Source: Firmicutes bacterium UBA4845 (lineage in GTDB: Bacteria; Bacillota; Clostridia; Tissierellales; Sedimentibacteraceae). Taken from it: DNA of 51,218 nucleotides. The position numbers and the translations under genes were made by a program. The stretch is taken from positions 1-51,218 of the forward strand of contig DHER01000005.1 in assembly GCA_002399975.1 (NCBI GenBank), in the 5' to 3' direction. How positions within the stretch are numbered: position 1 is the stretch's first letter; every line of letters begins with the position of its first letter. Below, in pieces: positions 25,058 through 33,110 of this stretch. The notes under the pieces are model-generated. The model was not told where the DNA came from. It did not search any database and worked only from the letters and a program-made list of their open reading frames with translations.

Positions 25058-25435
25058 TCATTTACATCGATTCTTATTATCTGTAAAACACTTCCCATGC
25101 TCATGTCTACGACAACCATGACCGCAGCCTTCTCCAAGACCTCTGCAGAGTCTGTATTCGCCCCCTTCAATTATCAGCACTTTACCATTGACTAATGATT
25201 CCGCCAGTTTTTTTCTAGCTTCAATATAAATACCTTGAATAGTAGTTCGAGCTACATTCATCTGCTTAGCACATTCTTCTTGTGTAAGTCCTTCTAAATC
25301 GATAAGCCTAATGGTTTCATATTCGTCAACCGTCATATTTACATAATTTTTGTCATCTGACGTGGAATCAAGAGGACCAAATTTATTACATTCTGGTAAA
25401 CAGCATACTCTCCTCCATTTCATTGGTCTTGGCAT
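25058..25435 (-). CDS. DUF134 (UPF0251)-family DNA-binding protein
   Basis: 125 residues. It starts MPRPMKWRRVCCLPECNKFG, the DUF134 signature, followed by a sigma-70 region 4-like helix-turn-helix (LTQEECAKQMNVARTTIQGI). The end is rich in Cys and His (GCGHGCRRHEHGKCF), suggesting metal sensing. GGGGGGTGAATCATT precedes the ATG. The promoter is consensus and carries an inverted repeat, consistent with autoregulation. The NifX-like gene follows. Confidence 0.88.
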   Translation of the reverse strand: MPRPMKWRRVCCLPECNKFGPLDSTSDDKNYVNMTVDEYETIRLIDLEGLTQEECAKQMNVARTTIQGIYIEARKKLAESLVNGKVLIIEGGEYRLCRGLGEGCGHGCRRHEHGKCFTDNKNRCK

Positions 25436-25461
25436 AATGATTCACCCCCCTTATAGTTTAT

Positions 25462-25506
25462 GACATATGTTACTTACAATTATACATAATTAATGGCATA
25501 TGTCAA
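25462..25506 (-). promoter_or_regulatory. Consensus sigma-A promoter with flanking operator half-sites
   Basis: On the minus strand TTGACA (25506-25501), a 16-bp spacer and TATAAT (25484-25479) are both perfect. GACATATG overlaps the -35, and its reverse complement CATATGTC lies at the transcript start (25462-25469 and 25497-25504 on the plus strand). Such a strong promoter bracketed by an inverted repeat implies tight repression, perhaps by the DUF134 product itself. Confidence 0.75.
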
Positions 25507-25573
25507 TAATTAATTTTTCCAACACATTATCTATATTTTACTGTTTTTTAATTCTCAATCATTCCAAAACATA

Positions 25574-25624
25574 GAAAAAAAGCGAAGCCTGTCGATCATA
25601 AGTTGACCGAAAAGTTCGCCTTTT
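25574..25624 (-). terminator. Terminator downstream of the EFR1-family gene
   Basis: On the minus strand GGCGAA (around 25618) pairs with TTCGC (25586-25582), with further pairing of GGTC/GATC-type inner segments, followed by a run of seven T. About 230 bp without recognisable genes lie between it and the EFR1 stop. Confidence 0.6.
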
Positions 25625-25854
25625 GAGTTTCTTTATTTAGCTTTAAATTTATATAAAATACAAGCATCAAGATTTTATCTCTCAGTGCATTTTAGATTAT
25701 GTTGATGTTCTCATTTTTTTATGGTAGATTGAAATATATTATATCTCTCACACATTTGTTTTTACCTCTTGCCCAGATTACCCAGATTTATAAGTCCCAA
25801 GCATGTTCTTGAATCTATTTCAATACGTATTTATACTTCTATAAATTGCTTTTT

Positions 25855-26631
25855 TTATTTTTGATTGTTTGATGCAATAATCTCTTTCACACTAACATCG
25901 GGGTTTTTCCACCGCTTTACACTTTTTTCATTTTTTATGCATATCGCATTATTTGGGCATATATGAAGACAAGCATAGCAGCCTTCGCAGTTATTGCCAA
26001 ACACAGGCTTATCCTCCAGTGAAATGTTTCCGCGGGGACATACTTTAACGCAGGTACCACACTGAATACAGGCATCATTCACTATAAATTTCTGCGAAGT
26101 CAAGCCCTTATCCTGCGTTTTAACAAGTCCTCTGCAAAAACCGGTTATCATTTTTCCAAACATGCTGGGGGTTTTCACAAAGTTTTTCCGATCCTTGACA
26201 GCAAAGATTATGGTTTCGAGATGCTCATTTATTTTCTTAGATGGTATTTTCTCTATTTCTTTTTCAATATCAAAAGCATCGACAAAGTTATCAACCATCA
26301 GGATAGCATTTAGATAGTTAAAACTGTATCCATACTGTTTCGCAAATTTAGCAAATTCCAACATCTCATTACCATCGCCTCCACTGCCCATACTGTTTCC
26401 ATACGTTGCAACCGCAAAGAGATAGTCAGCTTTCAGCTTTGCCTTACTGATAAATTCTCGGACGATCCTAGGTACATTACAACAGTAAGTAGGAAATACG
26501 AATCCGATAACATCATCTGTATACTCGTATCTTTCAGACTTTATTGCCTGCGGGATAGAAATGAGAGCTCCGCCGAGCTTTTTTGCAACCGCAAGGCTGT
26601 TCCCAGTCGCCGTGAAATAAAAAGTAATCAT
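25855..26631 (-). CDS. EFR1-family ferredoxin (flavodoxin-like domain plus two 4Fe-4S clusters)
   Basis: 258 residues. The N-terminus has the flavodoxin-like signature YFTATGNSLAVAKKL, followed by VIGFVFPTYC. Two ferredoxin motifs lie near residues 185-230: CIQCGTCVKVCPRGN and CEGCYACLHICPNNA. It is a predicted cytoplasmic electron carrier in which FMN may exchange electrons with the clusters. Its start overlaps the preceding 81-residue ORF by 4 nt (ATGA), so the two are probably co-translated. Confidence 0.88.
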   Translation of the reverse strand: MITFYFTATGNSLAVAKKLGGALISIPQAIKSERYEYTDDVIGFVFPTYCCNVPRIVREFISKAKLKADYLFAVATYGNSMGSGGDGNEMLEFAKFAKQYGYSFNYLNAILMVDNFVDAFDIEKEIEKIPSKKINEHLETIIFAVKDRKNFVKTPSMFGKMITGFCRGLVKTQDKGLTSQKFIVNDACIQCGTCVKVCPRGNISLEDKPVFGNNCEGCYACLHICPNNAICIKNEKSVKRWKNPDVSVKEIIASNNQK

Positions 26632-26873
26632 TTTACACCTCCTGTGTACTCCTGCTCATACATTATCGATTTCAATAATCTCAGATACCGCAGTTCTCTT
26701 CGTAGATTTTTTCTTGCGGCATCGTTTCGAAAGACTGTGCTATGCATCCGGTAGATATCCAATAAAAAATATTTGTTACTGTTTTCTTTGTTGAAATCTT
26801 CGCGGAAATGACTCCAGTCTGCTTTCAATTGGAAACGATGCTTTTCCCTCAGAACTTTAAGAAATTCTATCAA
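26628..26873 (-). CDS. Conserved-looking small protein coupled to EFR1, function unknown
   Basis: 81 residues, very basic and aromatic. It begins MIEFLKVLREKHRFQLKADW and ends LLKSIMYEQEYTGGVK. It is largely helical with no transmembrane segment or known motif. The ATGA overlap with the EFR1 start suggests a functional pairing, such as a partner or regulator of the electron carrier. It may also be the C-terminal remnant of a larger protein, since no strong ribosome binding site precedes it. Confidence 0.55.
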   Translation of the reverse strand: MIEFLKVLREKHRFQLKADWSHFREDFNKENSNKYFLLDIYRMHSTVFRNDAARKNLRRELRYLRLLKSIMYEQEYTGGVK

Positions 26874-27011
26874 GCTTTTAATTGAATCTATTGAACCAAT
26901 ATTTTATCCGATATCATTACTTATTAATTCCCTCATTTCATCAAAAGGTAACCGATGCTACTGAGCACATCAGCAAAGGTACCAAAAGAAATATAGTTGT
27001 AATATTTGGAA

Positions 27012-27326
27012 TTAGTTCGCATAATAAAAATATTGCGAAACAGACGAATCATTATGGCACTCTAAATAATCAACCCCTTTTCCAGTCTTTATAGCGTATT
27101 CTATTTCACCTTTTGTACTTTCGCCTATATATCCGTTTTTGTTAATCACATAAATTTCATCAGACATATCGATTTTTCTTTTATGCATGTCGTCAAGCAT
27201 TACTTTAATTTCAGGAGTGATGACATTTTCAAATTCCCCATCAGCATGTCCAAATAATCCTACTGAAATAACTATATTCCCTTCTAAAGTTAATTGTTTT
27301 TGGACTTTCAAGAACTCATCTTTAAT
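27012..27326 (-). pseudogene. N-terminally truncated nucleoside 2-deoxyribosyltransferase-like (DUF4406-type) protein
   Basis: The frame reads IKDEFLKVQKQLTLEGNIVI, then MLDDMHKRKIDMSDEIYVIN and GYIGESTKGEIEYA. These are family landmarks for the small deoxyribosyltransferase-like proteins, whose N-terminal beta strand and GSTRF-type motif are missing. The frame is closed by a stop just upstream, where it meets the tail of another gene (27308-27497). This is a deletion junction, so the product is probably inactive. Confidence 0.6.
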
Positions 27327-27497
27327 CTGCTACTCTTCGGTTCTGGCTTGCTCAATTCTTCTTTTGCCATATCAACCACATCCACAATCCCATCTGCATC
27401 TTCTTTCTTTAAATTGGATAAGTTATCCATGATGTTTTTTATAATATTATCTAGTTCGATTTTATTTACCAGAAGTTCTTTTTCATAACATCTAAAG
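27308..27497 (-). pseudogene. Truncated tail of a small conserved protein, cut by the IS element
   Basis: The frame reads IKNIMDNLSNLKKEDADGIV, then DVVDMAKEELSKPEPKSSRL. This resembles the helical middle part of small Firmicutes proteins found in defence and phage regions (AbiTii-like, uncertain). Its upstream side is the IS3 end at 27498, and its downstream side is fused out of frame to the deoxyribosyltransferase fragment. Both ends are lost. Confidence 0.45.
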
Positions 27498-27744
27498 TGC
27501 ACCCCTTTGGCAAGACAAAAATTTTAAAAAATTAAGTTAGGTTGACTTCCAATATCTGTAAATATGTTTATGCAATAACATACGCGGTTGTCAAGGGCGG
27601 GCGTTAGCCGGAGACCCTTTACAACCTTCGTAAAATATCCTGTTGTCTGCGGTCTCATTTATAAGGCCGCTTGCCTTCCGGCGAGGACAGGGTTTGGGAC
27701 AGCGTCCCAAGGTTTTCCGAGTTCCATACGACCCTTGAAAATTC

Positions 27745-28631
27745 CTACTTGCCGGCACAGGCAGGGCAATTGTTATAATAATGCTCTTCTGGCGTTCGGT
27801 ACCTGAGGCTTTGATGCAGGCGCTCGTGGTTATAGTATTTCATATACTTGTTTATGCCAATACGTGCTTCTTTCGGATTGTCATATTCCTGTGGATATAC
27901 ATTTTCATATTTTACCGTTCGCCACAGCCGCTCTATGAAGATGTTATCATAGACGCGTCCACGATGATCCATACTGATTTTAGCCCCAGCTGCCTGGAAA
28001 ATGCCGGTGTATTGCGGACTGGTAAAGTGACTGCCCTGATCACTGTTCATAATCTCCGGTGTTGCTATCTTTAGCGCATTACGGCTGGTTTGAAGTACAA
28101 ATCCTATGTCCAGTGTATCATCAAGCATCCAATCAAGAATATACCTTGAATACCAATCAATAATGGCTACAAGATAGAGCCATGAGGAGCGAATAGGGAT
28201 ATATGTGATATCAATGCTCCAGACTTGGTTCGGATGATTGATATTCAGGCCTTTCAGCAGATATGGATATACCGAATTTGCTGGATTAGGTTTACTCGTG
28301 TTTTCCCGCGGATAAACTGCTTGTATGTCCATTTCACGCATATGCCGCAGAACTGCTTTATGGTTATGACAATCCCATTATAGTGATTCAGCCATGCGCA
28401 TATTCTACGATATCCGAACTCAGGATGTGCGGTATAAATCTTGTCAATGTGCATTTTGATTAACAAATCGTTGCTGTCGGAAGCAGCGGGTTTGTAATAC
28501 AGAGAACTCCGGTTTATTTCAAGCAACGCTGCTTGTTGAGAGACAGAGAGCCCTTTGTCCATAAAATCAACAAGTTTACGCCGTTGTAAAGTTGTAAATT
28601 TAGAAGCCAGATTTTTTTTAAAGCCACTCAT
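27745..28631 (-). pseudogene. IS3-family transposase orfB, inactivated by a frameshift
   Basis: The N-terminal part (MSGFKKNLASKFTTLQRRKL, then the HTH_21-type EINRSSLYYKP) is in one frame. The catalytic domain from about 28341 is in another: WSIDITYIPI (first Asp), MNSDQGSHFTS (second Asp) and FIERLWRTVKYE (Glu) form the DDE triad. Around 28365-28372, GTCATAACCATAAAGC lacks one A relative to the expected VINHKAVL reading. A single-base deletion therefore breaks the gene. Confidence 0.85.
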
Positions 28632-28887
28632 TTTGAGTGGTCAGTTTGCCAATCTGTGCATAGAGTTCCTCTAATTCTGCTTCGTGGGCTTTCTGTTCCT
28701 TGCGTTTTTTTGAGTTGTCATTTTCAAAGACAGAAGCTAAACCCTCGATTGCTTCTTTCTTCCAACGAGTTAGCATATTAGGATGTATTTCATGTTCTGA
28801 AGCAATTTCGTTAAGGGTTCGTTCTCCCTTGAGGATCTCAATAACCATCTTGGCTTTTTCTTCCGGCGTATGTGGTTTCCGTTTCAT
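28618..28887 (-). CDS. IS3-family transposase orfA (helix-turn-helix)
   Basis: 89 residues: RKPHTPEEKAKMVIEILKGE, then HPNMLTRWKKEAIEGL (helix-turn-helix) and a leucine-rich coiled coil at the end (HEAELEELYAQIGKL). It overlaps orfB near a TTTAAAAAAAA run, where programmed -1 frameshifting normally makes the OrfAB transposase. AAAGGAGCACATAATTT precedes the ATG. Its partner is frameshifted, so the element is probably immobile on its own. Confidence 0.85.
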   Translation of the reverse strand: MKRKPHTPEEKAKMVIEILKGERTLNEIASEHEIHPNMLTRWKKEAIEGLASVFENDNSKKRKEQKAHEAELEELYAQIGKLTTQNEWL

Positions 28888-28971
28888 AAATTATGTGCTC
28901 CTTTCAAAATTATGATATGGATAACCAAACTTAAAATCAAGCATTTTTTTGTCTAAATTTATGGGTCCATT

Positions 28972-29145
28972 ATATATGCTGAATGTCCATGTTGCGGTAA
29001 ACTAGCGGATTCGTTAAATAAAATAGAACCTAAATTCGGTTGGAGAACTATGGAAACAGGTGAAACAATACCTCAATCATATTGTCGTTCTTGCCGTACG
29101 GCACATTGCGAAGCAGGAAAGCCATGTAAGGTAAAAAAAGGGTAA
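28972..29145 (+). pseudogene. C-terminal zinc-finger fragment of a lost gene, cut by the IS element
   Basis: A plus-strand frame opens at the IS end and reads AECPCCGKLADSLNKIEPKF, then PQSYCRSCRTAHCEAGKPC, stopping at 29145. Four paired cysteines (CPCC, CRSC and later) suggest a zinc ribbon. There is no start codon or ribosome binding site. The N-terminal part was removed by IS insertion or deletion. Nuclease or mobile-element origin is possible but unproven. A hairpin at about 29152-29190 (TCTTAGT...ACTAAGA) separates it from the convergent TIR gene. Confidence 0.5.
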
Positions 29146-29204
29146 TAAAGTATCTTAGTGGAGGCAAATTGCTAGTTGCTTTTACTAAGACACCTTATTA
29201 AAAT

Positions 29205-29813
29205 CTAATGTGGCACTATAGCAGGTAATAAAAACATTCTATCCAACTCATTAACCAAATACATTTCAAGTAACAATCTTAGAGAAAACTCACCATGATA
29301 TTCTTCAAATTCTGATTCAAATACAATCTTTGTTCCTCTTGTATAAATCTTATACCCATCTAACCATGATTTTAAATAACTAATCATATCGTCAATATCA
29401 ATATTTGGATTAATTTTTTTTGCTATTTTATTGGCTAAATCTTCAGGAGCTATACTATTAAGATTTATGTAGCCTGTTGTTTTTCTTATTCCTGGTATTT
29501 CAGTGTCGTCTAGTCTAACAGGTAAAATATATTCCTCGCTACTTTCAAATGCTCTTGCTTGTGCACTTTCTCTTTCATGACTAGTCCACAATCTTTCTTT
29601 ATAGTACTTCGATATAAACATTACACAATACTTTGATTTATTTTGATAAACATCGTCAAGATGAGTATATAAATTTTTACCCCATAAATCAACTTCTTCG
29701 TATTTATCATAAAAAACTTGAATACCCATTTCTTTAAGTACTTCCGCAACCTTTTCAACATAATCTCTATCTTCCCCTGCAAAAGAAAGGGCAACATCAT
29801 AATCATAAGCCAT
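29205..29813 (-). CDS. TIR-domain protein, probable NAD-directed defence effector
   Basis: 202 residues. The N-terminal ~135 residues are a TIR domain: DYDVALSFAGEDRDYVEKVA (beta A and alpha A), VFYDKYEEVDLWGKNLYTHL, SKYCVMFISKYYKERLW, and SHERESAQARAF with the probable catalytic glutamate. The C-terminal ~65 residues are helical and unique. Bacterial TIR proteins cleave NAD or make cyclic ADP-ribose signals. It is the last gene after a methylase and a nuclease on the same strand, 23 bp after the nuclease stop, with GGAGGTGAAAAC upstream. Co-transcription is very likely. Confidence 0.85.
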   Translation of the reverse strand: MAYDYDVALSFAGEDRDYVEKVAEVLKEMGIQVFYDKYEEVDLWGKNLYTHLDDVYQNKSKYCVMFISKYYKERLWTSHERESAQARAFESSEEYILPVRLDDTEIPGIRKTTGYINLNSIAPEDLANKIAKKINPNIDIDDMISYLKSWLDGYKIYTRGTKIVFESEFEEYHGEFSLRLLLEMYLVNELDRMFLLPAIVPH

Positions 29814-29836
29814 GTTTTCACCTCCAAAATCATTAA

Positions 29837-31135
29837 TTATCTAGCTAAATCCAATATCCAATTGACCCAACCTGATATTGTTGATGCCCTACGTTTATAA
29901 GTTGACTCTGAATTAACATTATACAATCCTGACTCTTCCATAATTTTCACAATTTCATTTCTCGATGGTAGTTCAAGTTCAGATAAGTATTCTCTAAAAG
30001 CTTCATTAAATGATCTTTTTTCCAATATACATTTAACAAATGAAAGATTTCTACTCTTTAAATTTAATCTAAAAATACTTTTCCCTTTATCTGTTAAAGA
30101 ATATTTGACACCTTCAATTCGATCTCGTTCTTTATCAACTAAGCCTAAGTATCTACATGCGTCAGTATAATAATTCGTTTGTCTTATATCAAAATCATAA
30201 TTATAGGTTATTTCTTCACGAGTTAGAAATTCATTCTCATTCAATAACTCACAAATGTTTATGACTCTTTTAAAACTGTCTGCTTGTGGAAAAGGTATCC
30301 CAATAGGTTCTTCTGTTAGCTGAACTTGATTAAATAAAGAAATTATTTCATCTAATTGAATTTCTTCCTGCTCAAGTGTATAATTTTTTTGTTTCACTAA
30401 TACAAGAGAATTATAGTTATTAAGCTCTTGAAATTCATATTCATAGAGATTAAATACACCATTTGTATAGGTTAAAAAAACTGGCTTAACCGGCTTTCTA
30501 ACTTTTCCTTGCCACAATCTAAAAGGATAATATAATTGTCTTACCAAAAAATCATCCGATAGCGAGTTTTTAGCTTCAATCAGTGTAAGAGAGTCAAAGC
30601 CTTCATATCCACCATCAACTTCTATCTGAGAATTTACAACAGTAATGTTTTGTAGCCGACTAAATACTTTATTATAAATGTTAAAGTCAAACCTATCAGA
30701 ACTCATTCTACCATTGACAGTAGGTAATAATGTTTCCTCTCCAATAAAATCTGCTAAAATCCCTGATAAATAGGCAACATTTATAGCTGTTGCTTCGCTT
30801 GTTATATTTTCAAAATCTATACTATGAATAAAATCAGGAGCAACTACTTTATTAATTTCTGTAACAGGTGATTCAAAATCATGATAGGCTTCAACATTAG
30901 CAATTACGTAACTTCCACGTGTAATAGGTAATATAGATAATTTATTTTCTTCAAACAGAATAGGCAAGTTGATTCTATGATCAAATTTGGTCATAAGCCT
31001 TGCCTCTCTAAACTCGTTTATTTGTTTTGCTGTAATTTCATATAGACCGCTTTCCCCAACACACCTAAGAATATTATACTTATCAAATAACTTTTCCCAT
31101 GCTTTATCATTGAGGGTTTTTGGTTTACTGCTCAT
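29837..31135 (-). CDS. Type II restriction endonuclease-like protein partnered with the Dam-type methylase
   Basis: 432 residues. A PD-(D/E)XK-type core is visible near residues 200-225: IEVDGGYEGFDS followed by LTLIEAKNS. Downstream lie beta strands and a winged-helix-like C-terminal region (LTREEITYNYDFDIRQTNYY, then RASTISGWVNWILDLAR). It overlaps the methylase stop by 11 nt. Proteins of this layout next to a DNA-adenine methylase are annotated as type II restriction enzymes. I cannot name the isoschizomer. It is longer than DpnII-type enzymes (about 290 residues), so it is a different nuclease family. Confidence 0.72.
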   Translation of the reverse strand: MSSKPKTLNDKAWEKLFDKYNILRCVGESGLYEITAKQINEFREARLMTKFDHRINLPILFEENKLSILPITRGSYVIANVEAYHDFESPVTEINKVVAPDFIHSIDFENITSEATAINVAYLSGILADFIGEETLLPTVNGRMSSDRFDFNIYNKVFSRLQNITVVNSQIEVDGGYEGFDSLTLIEAKNSLSDDFLVRQLYYPFRLWQGKVRKPVKPVFLTYTNGVFNLYEYEFQELNNYNSLVLVKQKNYTLEQEEIQLDEIISLFNQVQLTEEPIGIPFPQADSFKRVINICELLNENEFLTREEITYNYDFDIRQTNYYTDACRYLGLVDKERDRIEGVKYSLTDKGKSIFRLNLKSRNLSFVKCILEKRSFNEAFREYLSELELPSRNEIVKIMEESGLYNVNSESTYKRRASTISGWVNWILDLAR

Positions 31136-31964
31136 AATTCCTCACCAATACTTCGTCTACTTCACCACGAGCATCACCATTTGCATTAATGGCTCTCTTA
31201 GCTTGTATAATTTCAATCTTATAATCTTTATACAAATCAAGAATAAAATCAGTTGAAGCATTTGATAAAAGAAATTTTACTCCTCTTTGATCCAACTTAT
31301 CACATAATCTTTTCAACCGAATTTGCTCATCTTTGTCAAAACCACTTTTAGCATACCCTGTAAAATTGGCACTATCTGAAACAGGATCATAAGGTGGGTC
31401 AAAATAAACAAAAGCACCTTTCCTAATTCCTTTTACCGCTTCTTCAAAGTCAGTATTCCTAAATTCAATATTTGCTTCATTAAAATATTTGCTTACCGCT
31501 CTTAATGTAATTGGATTTTTAATATTTGGATTTTTATATCTTCCAAATGGAGAGTTAAATTGCCCTGCTTGGTTAACTCTAAAAAGTCCATTATAACAGG
31601 TTTTATTCAGATAATGTATTCTCGAAGCACGTTCAATCTTTGTAAGCTTTTTATAAATTGCAGGGTCTCTATCCCGCGCACGTACCTCATAGAAGTAATC
31701 TGCTTCATTTTTGTGTTTAGCTAAATCTTCAATCAACGCTTCGACATTATCTTTTACTACTTGATACAGATTAATCAGTTCACCATTAACGTCATTTACA
31801 ATTGCTTTTTGTGGTTGAATATCAAACAATACCGCACCACCGCCAACAAATGGTTCATAGTAAGTCGTAATCTTTTTCGGTATGTACTTTCGTATTTCAG
31901 GTAGCAATTGTCTTTTTCCACCAGCCCATTTAAGTATTGGTGAAGCCAATTTGTTATATTTCAT
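31125..31964 (-). CDS. DNA adenine N6-methyltransferase, Dam/D12 class
   Basis: 279 residues of the D12 class. The SAM motif is PILKWAGGKRQLLPEI at the N-terminus, followed by YEPFVGGGAVLFD. CYNGLFRVNQAGQFNSPFG matches the target-recognition region of Dam/DpnM-type GATC methylases. The catalytic motif is FVYFDPPYDP near residue 190. It protects host DNA from the overlapping downstream nuclease. GGAGTTAATGAT precedes the ATG. GATC specificity is inferred from the Dam-like segment only. Confidence 0.88.
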   Translation of the reverse strand: MKYNKLASPILKWAGGKRQLLPEIRKYIPKKITTYYEPFVGGGAVLFDIQPQKAIVNDVNGELINLYQVVKDNVEALIEDLAKHKNEADYFYEVRARDRDPAIYKKLTKIERASRIHYLNKTCYNGLFRVNQAGQFNSPFGRYKNPNIKNPITLRAVSKYFNEANIEFRNTDFEEAVKGIRKGAFVYFDPPYDPVSDSANFTGYAKSGFDKDEQIRLKRLCDKLDQRGVKFLLSNASTDFILDLYKDYKIEIIQAKRAINANGDARGEVDEVLVRNYEQ

Positions 31965-32258
31965 ATCATTAACTCCAATCTATAGAATATTGTGCATTTT
32001 TTATCAAAAAACTTTTGCCGAAAATCATTACATACCCTTTTCATTATAAATCATTTGTCCAGTAATATAAATAGTCTGAATAGATTTATTAGATTTATCC
32101 ATTCAAAATCTATTCCAAAAAATTTCACATATTGAAATCTTAATTCATCAACTTCTTTTTCAGTAACTTCATTCTGAAAATTAACCCTGGGATTCTCATG
32201 AATGCATACTCAACGAATAAGCAGCAACTTTTTATTTTCCTGTTTTATTATTTAATTA
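31965..32258. other. Interval upstream of the restriction operon with a gene scrap
   Basis: It holds the promoter region of the methylase operon. On the minus strand at about 32055-32214 an uninterrupted frame reads IHENPRVNFQNEVTEKEVDE, then LRFQYVKFFGIDFEWINL. This looks like genuine protein sequence but has no start and is preceded by a stop. Family unknown; probably another relic. Confidence 0.3.
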
Positions 32259-32636
32259 TTAAATAACTCCAAAATACTTTAATGTATCTTTAATAGATTC
32301 CACCTTTTCTGGTGTCGTGTGCTTTCCCGGCTGTTTTAATTCCTTCACAGCATTGGAAGCTTCGTATATTGACAATCCTAAAGAATGCTTTACCTCAACT
32401 ATATTTGCCGTATGCACTTTGAAACCGTATTTACTTTCTACATACTATTGTATCATTTTATAGGTTACTCTTTCGCTTGGCCTATATTCTTCAGCTTTTC
32501 TCGCTATCTCATCAATAGGAATCTGTCCTTCCTCATCACCAAACTCTACATTTACGTTGATATGAGTATCTGCATTTTTGTGGGACAAAGAGACAACCGT
32601 CTCAACGTGCCCTGTTGCTGTAATTTTGATGACCAT
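32259..32636 (-). pseudogene. C-terminal domain of an RlmD/RumA-like RNA methyltransferase, with internal amber stop
   Basis: The frame starts MVIKITATGHVETVVSLSHK (the GHVETVV stretch normally ends the methyltransferase core). It meets TAG at 32445-32447 and continues in frame to 32259 with YVESKYGFKVHTANIVEVKH and ending LKYFGVI. The reading across the stop is continuous with the C-terminal extension seen in clostridial 23S rRNA uracil methyltransferases, so one GAG-to-TAG change explains it. The catalytic domain is missing. Scraps of the matching 5' end lie at 33063-33161 and at 38718-38878. Confidence 0.55.
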
Positions 32637-32981
32637 AGAGCCTTATACCCCCTTGATGTCAAGTTTTACTGCCCTCATAAAAGATTTCAATAGCAGAACC
32701 GAACCTCCACCTGAGTACTACAGCAGCAGAAGGAATGATTAAAGCCATTATGTCCATCAAAATCAGGATATTTCATATGGAAATTCCCATTTATAGTTTC
32801 AGCCACAAAGCAGGGCGAACGCCGCCTGTACATTTGCCGTCGCTTATGTGCCTTTCAATATATTGTTGCCTTAGATACCTATATTACCGTCAGTCCCGAA
32901 GATGTACACAGCTTTTACATTAACGCGGCCGGGCGACCGAAGCCACCACCAACACCAAGTAATCTGCCTTACCTTTCGAAC
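32637..32981. other. Degenerate, GC-richer interval
   Basis: No intact gene. On the plus strand, about 32815-33052 stays open and reads FQYIVALDTYITVSPEDVHS, then FYINAAGRPKPPPTPSNLPY. It has no start or ribosome binding site and may be an old mobile-element scrap. Base composition differs from the flanks, suggesting transferred DNA. Confidence 0.3.
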
Positions 32982-33068
32982 TTATTCTTCAAAAGCTATA
33001 TCCGAATGAACAAAAGTTCCGCCGTAATGTTCCGGTTTTGAAACAATTCCGATTGCATTTACTGCCAT
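32982..33068 (-). pseudogene. KilA-N domain fragment
   Basis: 28 residues: MAVNAIGIVSKPEHYGGTFV, then HSDIAFEE and a stop. The NAIGI...YGGT..H.DIAFEF pattern is the second half of the KilA-N DNA-binding domain of phage and element proteins. The first half and the rest of the protein are absent here. A separate N-terminal half lies at 42182-42424. Confidence 0.55.
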
Positions 33069-33110
33069 AATCTATTTTGTTTTAGTGACTCCTTGAGCAG
33101 CAGGATTTCT

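Larger units (their letters stand above)
27498..28969 (-). mobile_element. IS3-family (IS150/IS3-like) insertion sequence, about 1.47 kb
   Basis: The ends are imperfect inverted repeats: TGCACCC...AGACAAAAA at 27498 and, on the other strand, TGGACCC...AGACAAAAA starting at 28969. Both begin with TG as in IS3 elements. Inside are orfA and orfB in overlapping frames with an A-rich slippery site. About 240 bp of GC-richer noncoding DNA separate orfB from the left end. The flanks (TAAAG and TTATA) show no target-site duplication, and both neighbouring genes are truncated, so adjacent deletion or recombination is likely. Confidence 0.85.

Noticed and set aside
24976..25170. 64-residue minus-strand frame with a Cys-x-x-Cys motif
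   Set aside because: Overlaps the DUF134 C-terminus in another frame and lacks a start signal. A short frame KRPHAELVEQAAIILDKYIK in the same gap may be a relic but is too small to call.
27588..27806. 72-residue plus-strand frame at the left end of the IS element
   Set aside because: It lies in the GC-richer noncoding tail of the IS and partly antisense to orfB. No ribosome binding site.
29837..31135. Thoeris-type system (TIR plus ThsA)
   Set aside because: The gene next to the TIR protein has a restriction-nuclease motif and overlaps a methylase. No SIR2 or NAD-binding ThsA features are present.
32385..32693. 102-residue plus-strand frame
   Set aside because: Antisense to the better-supported RlmD-like C-terminal fragment.
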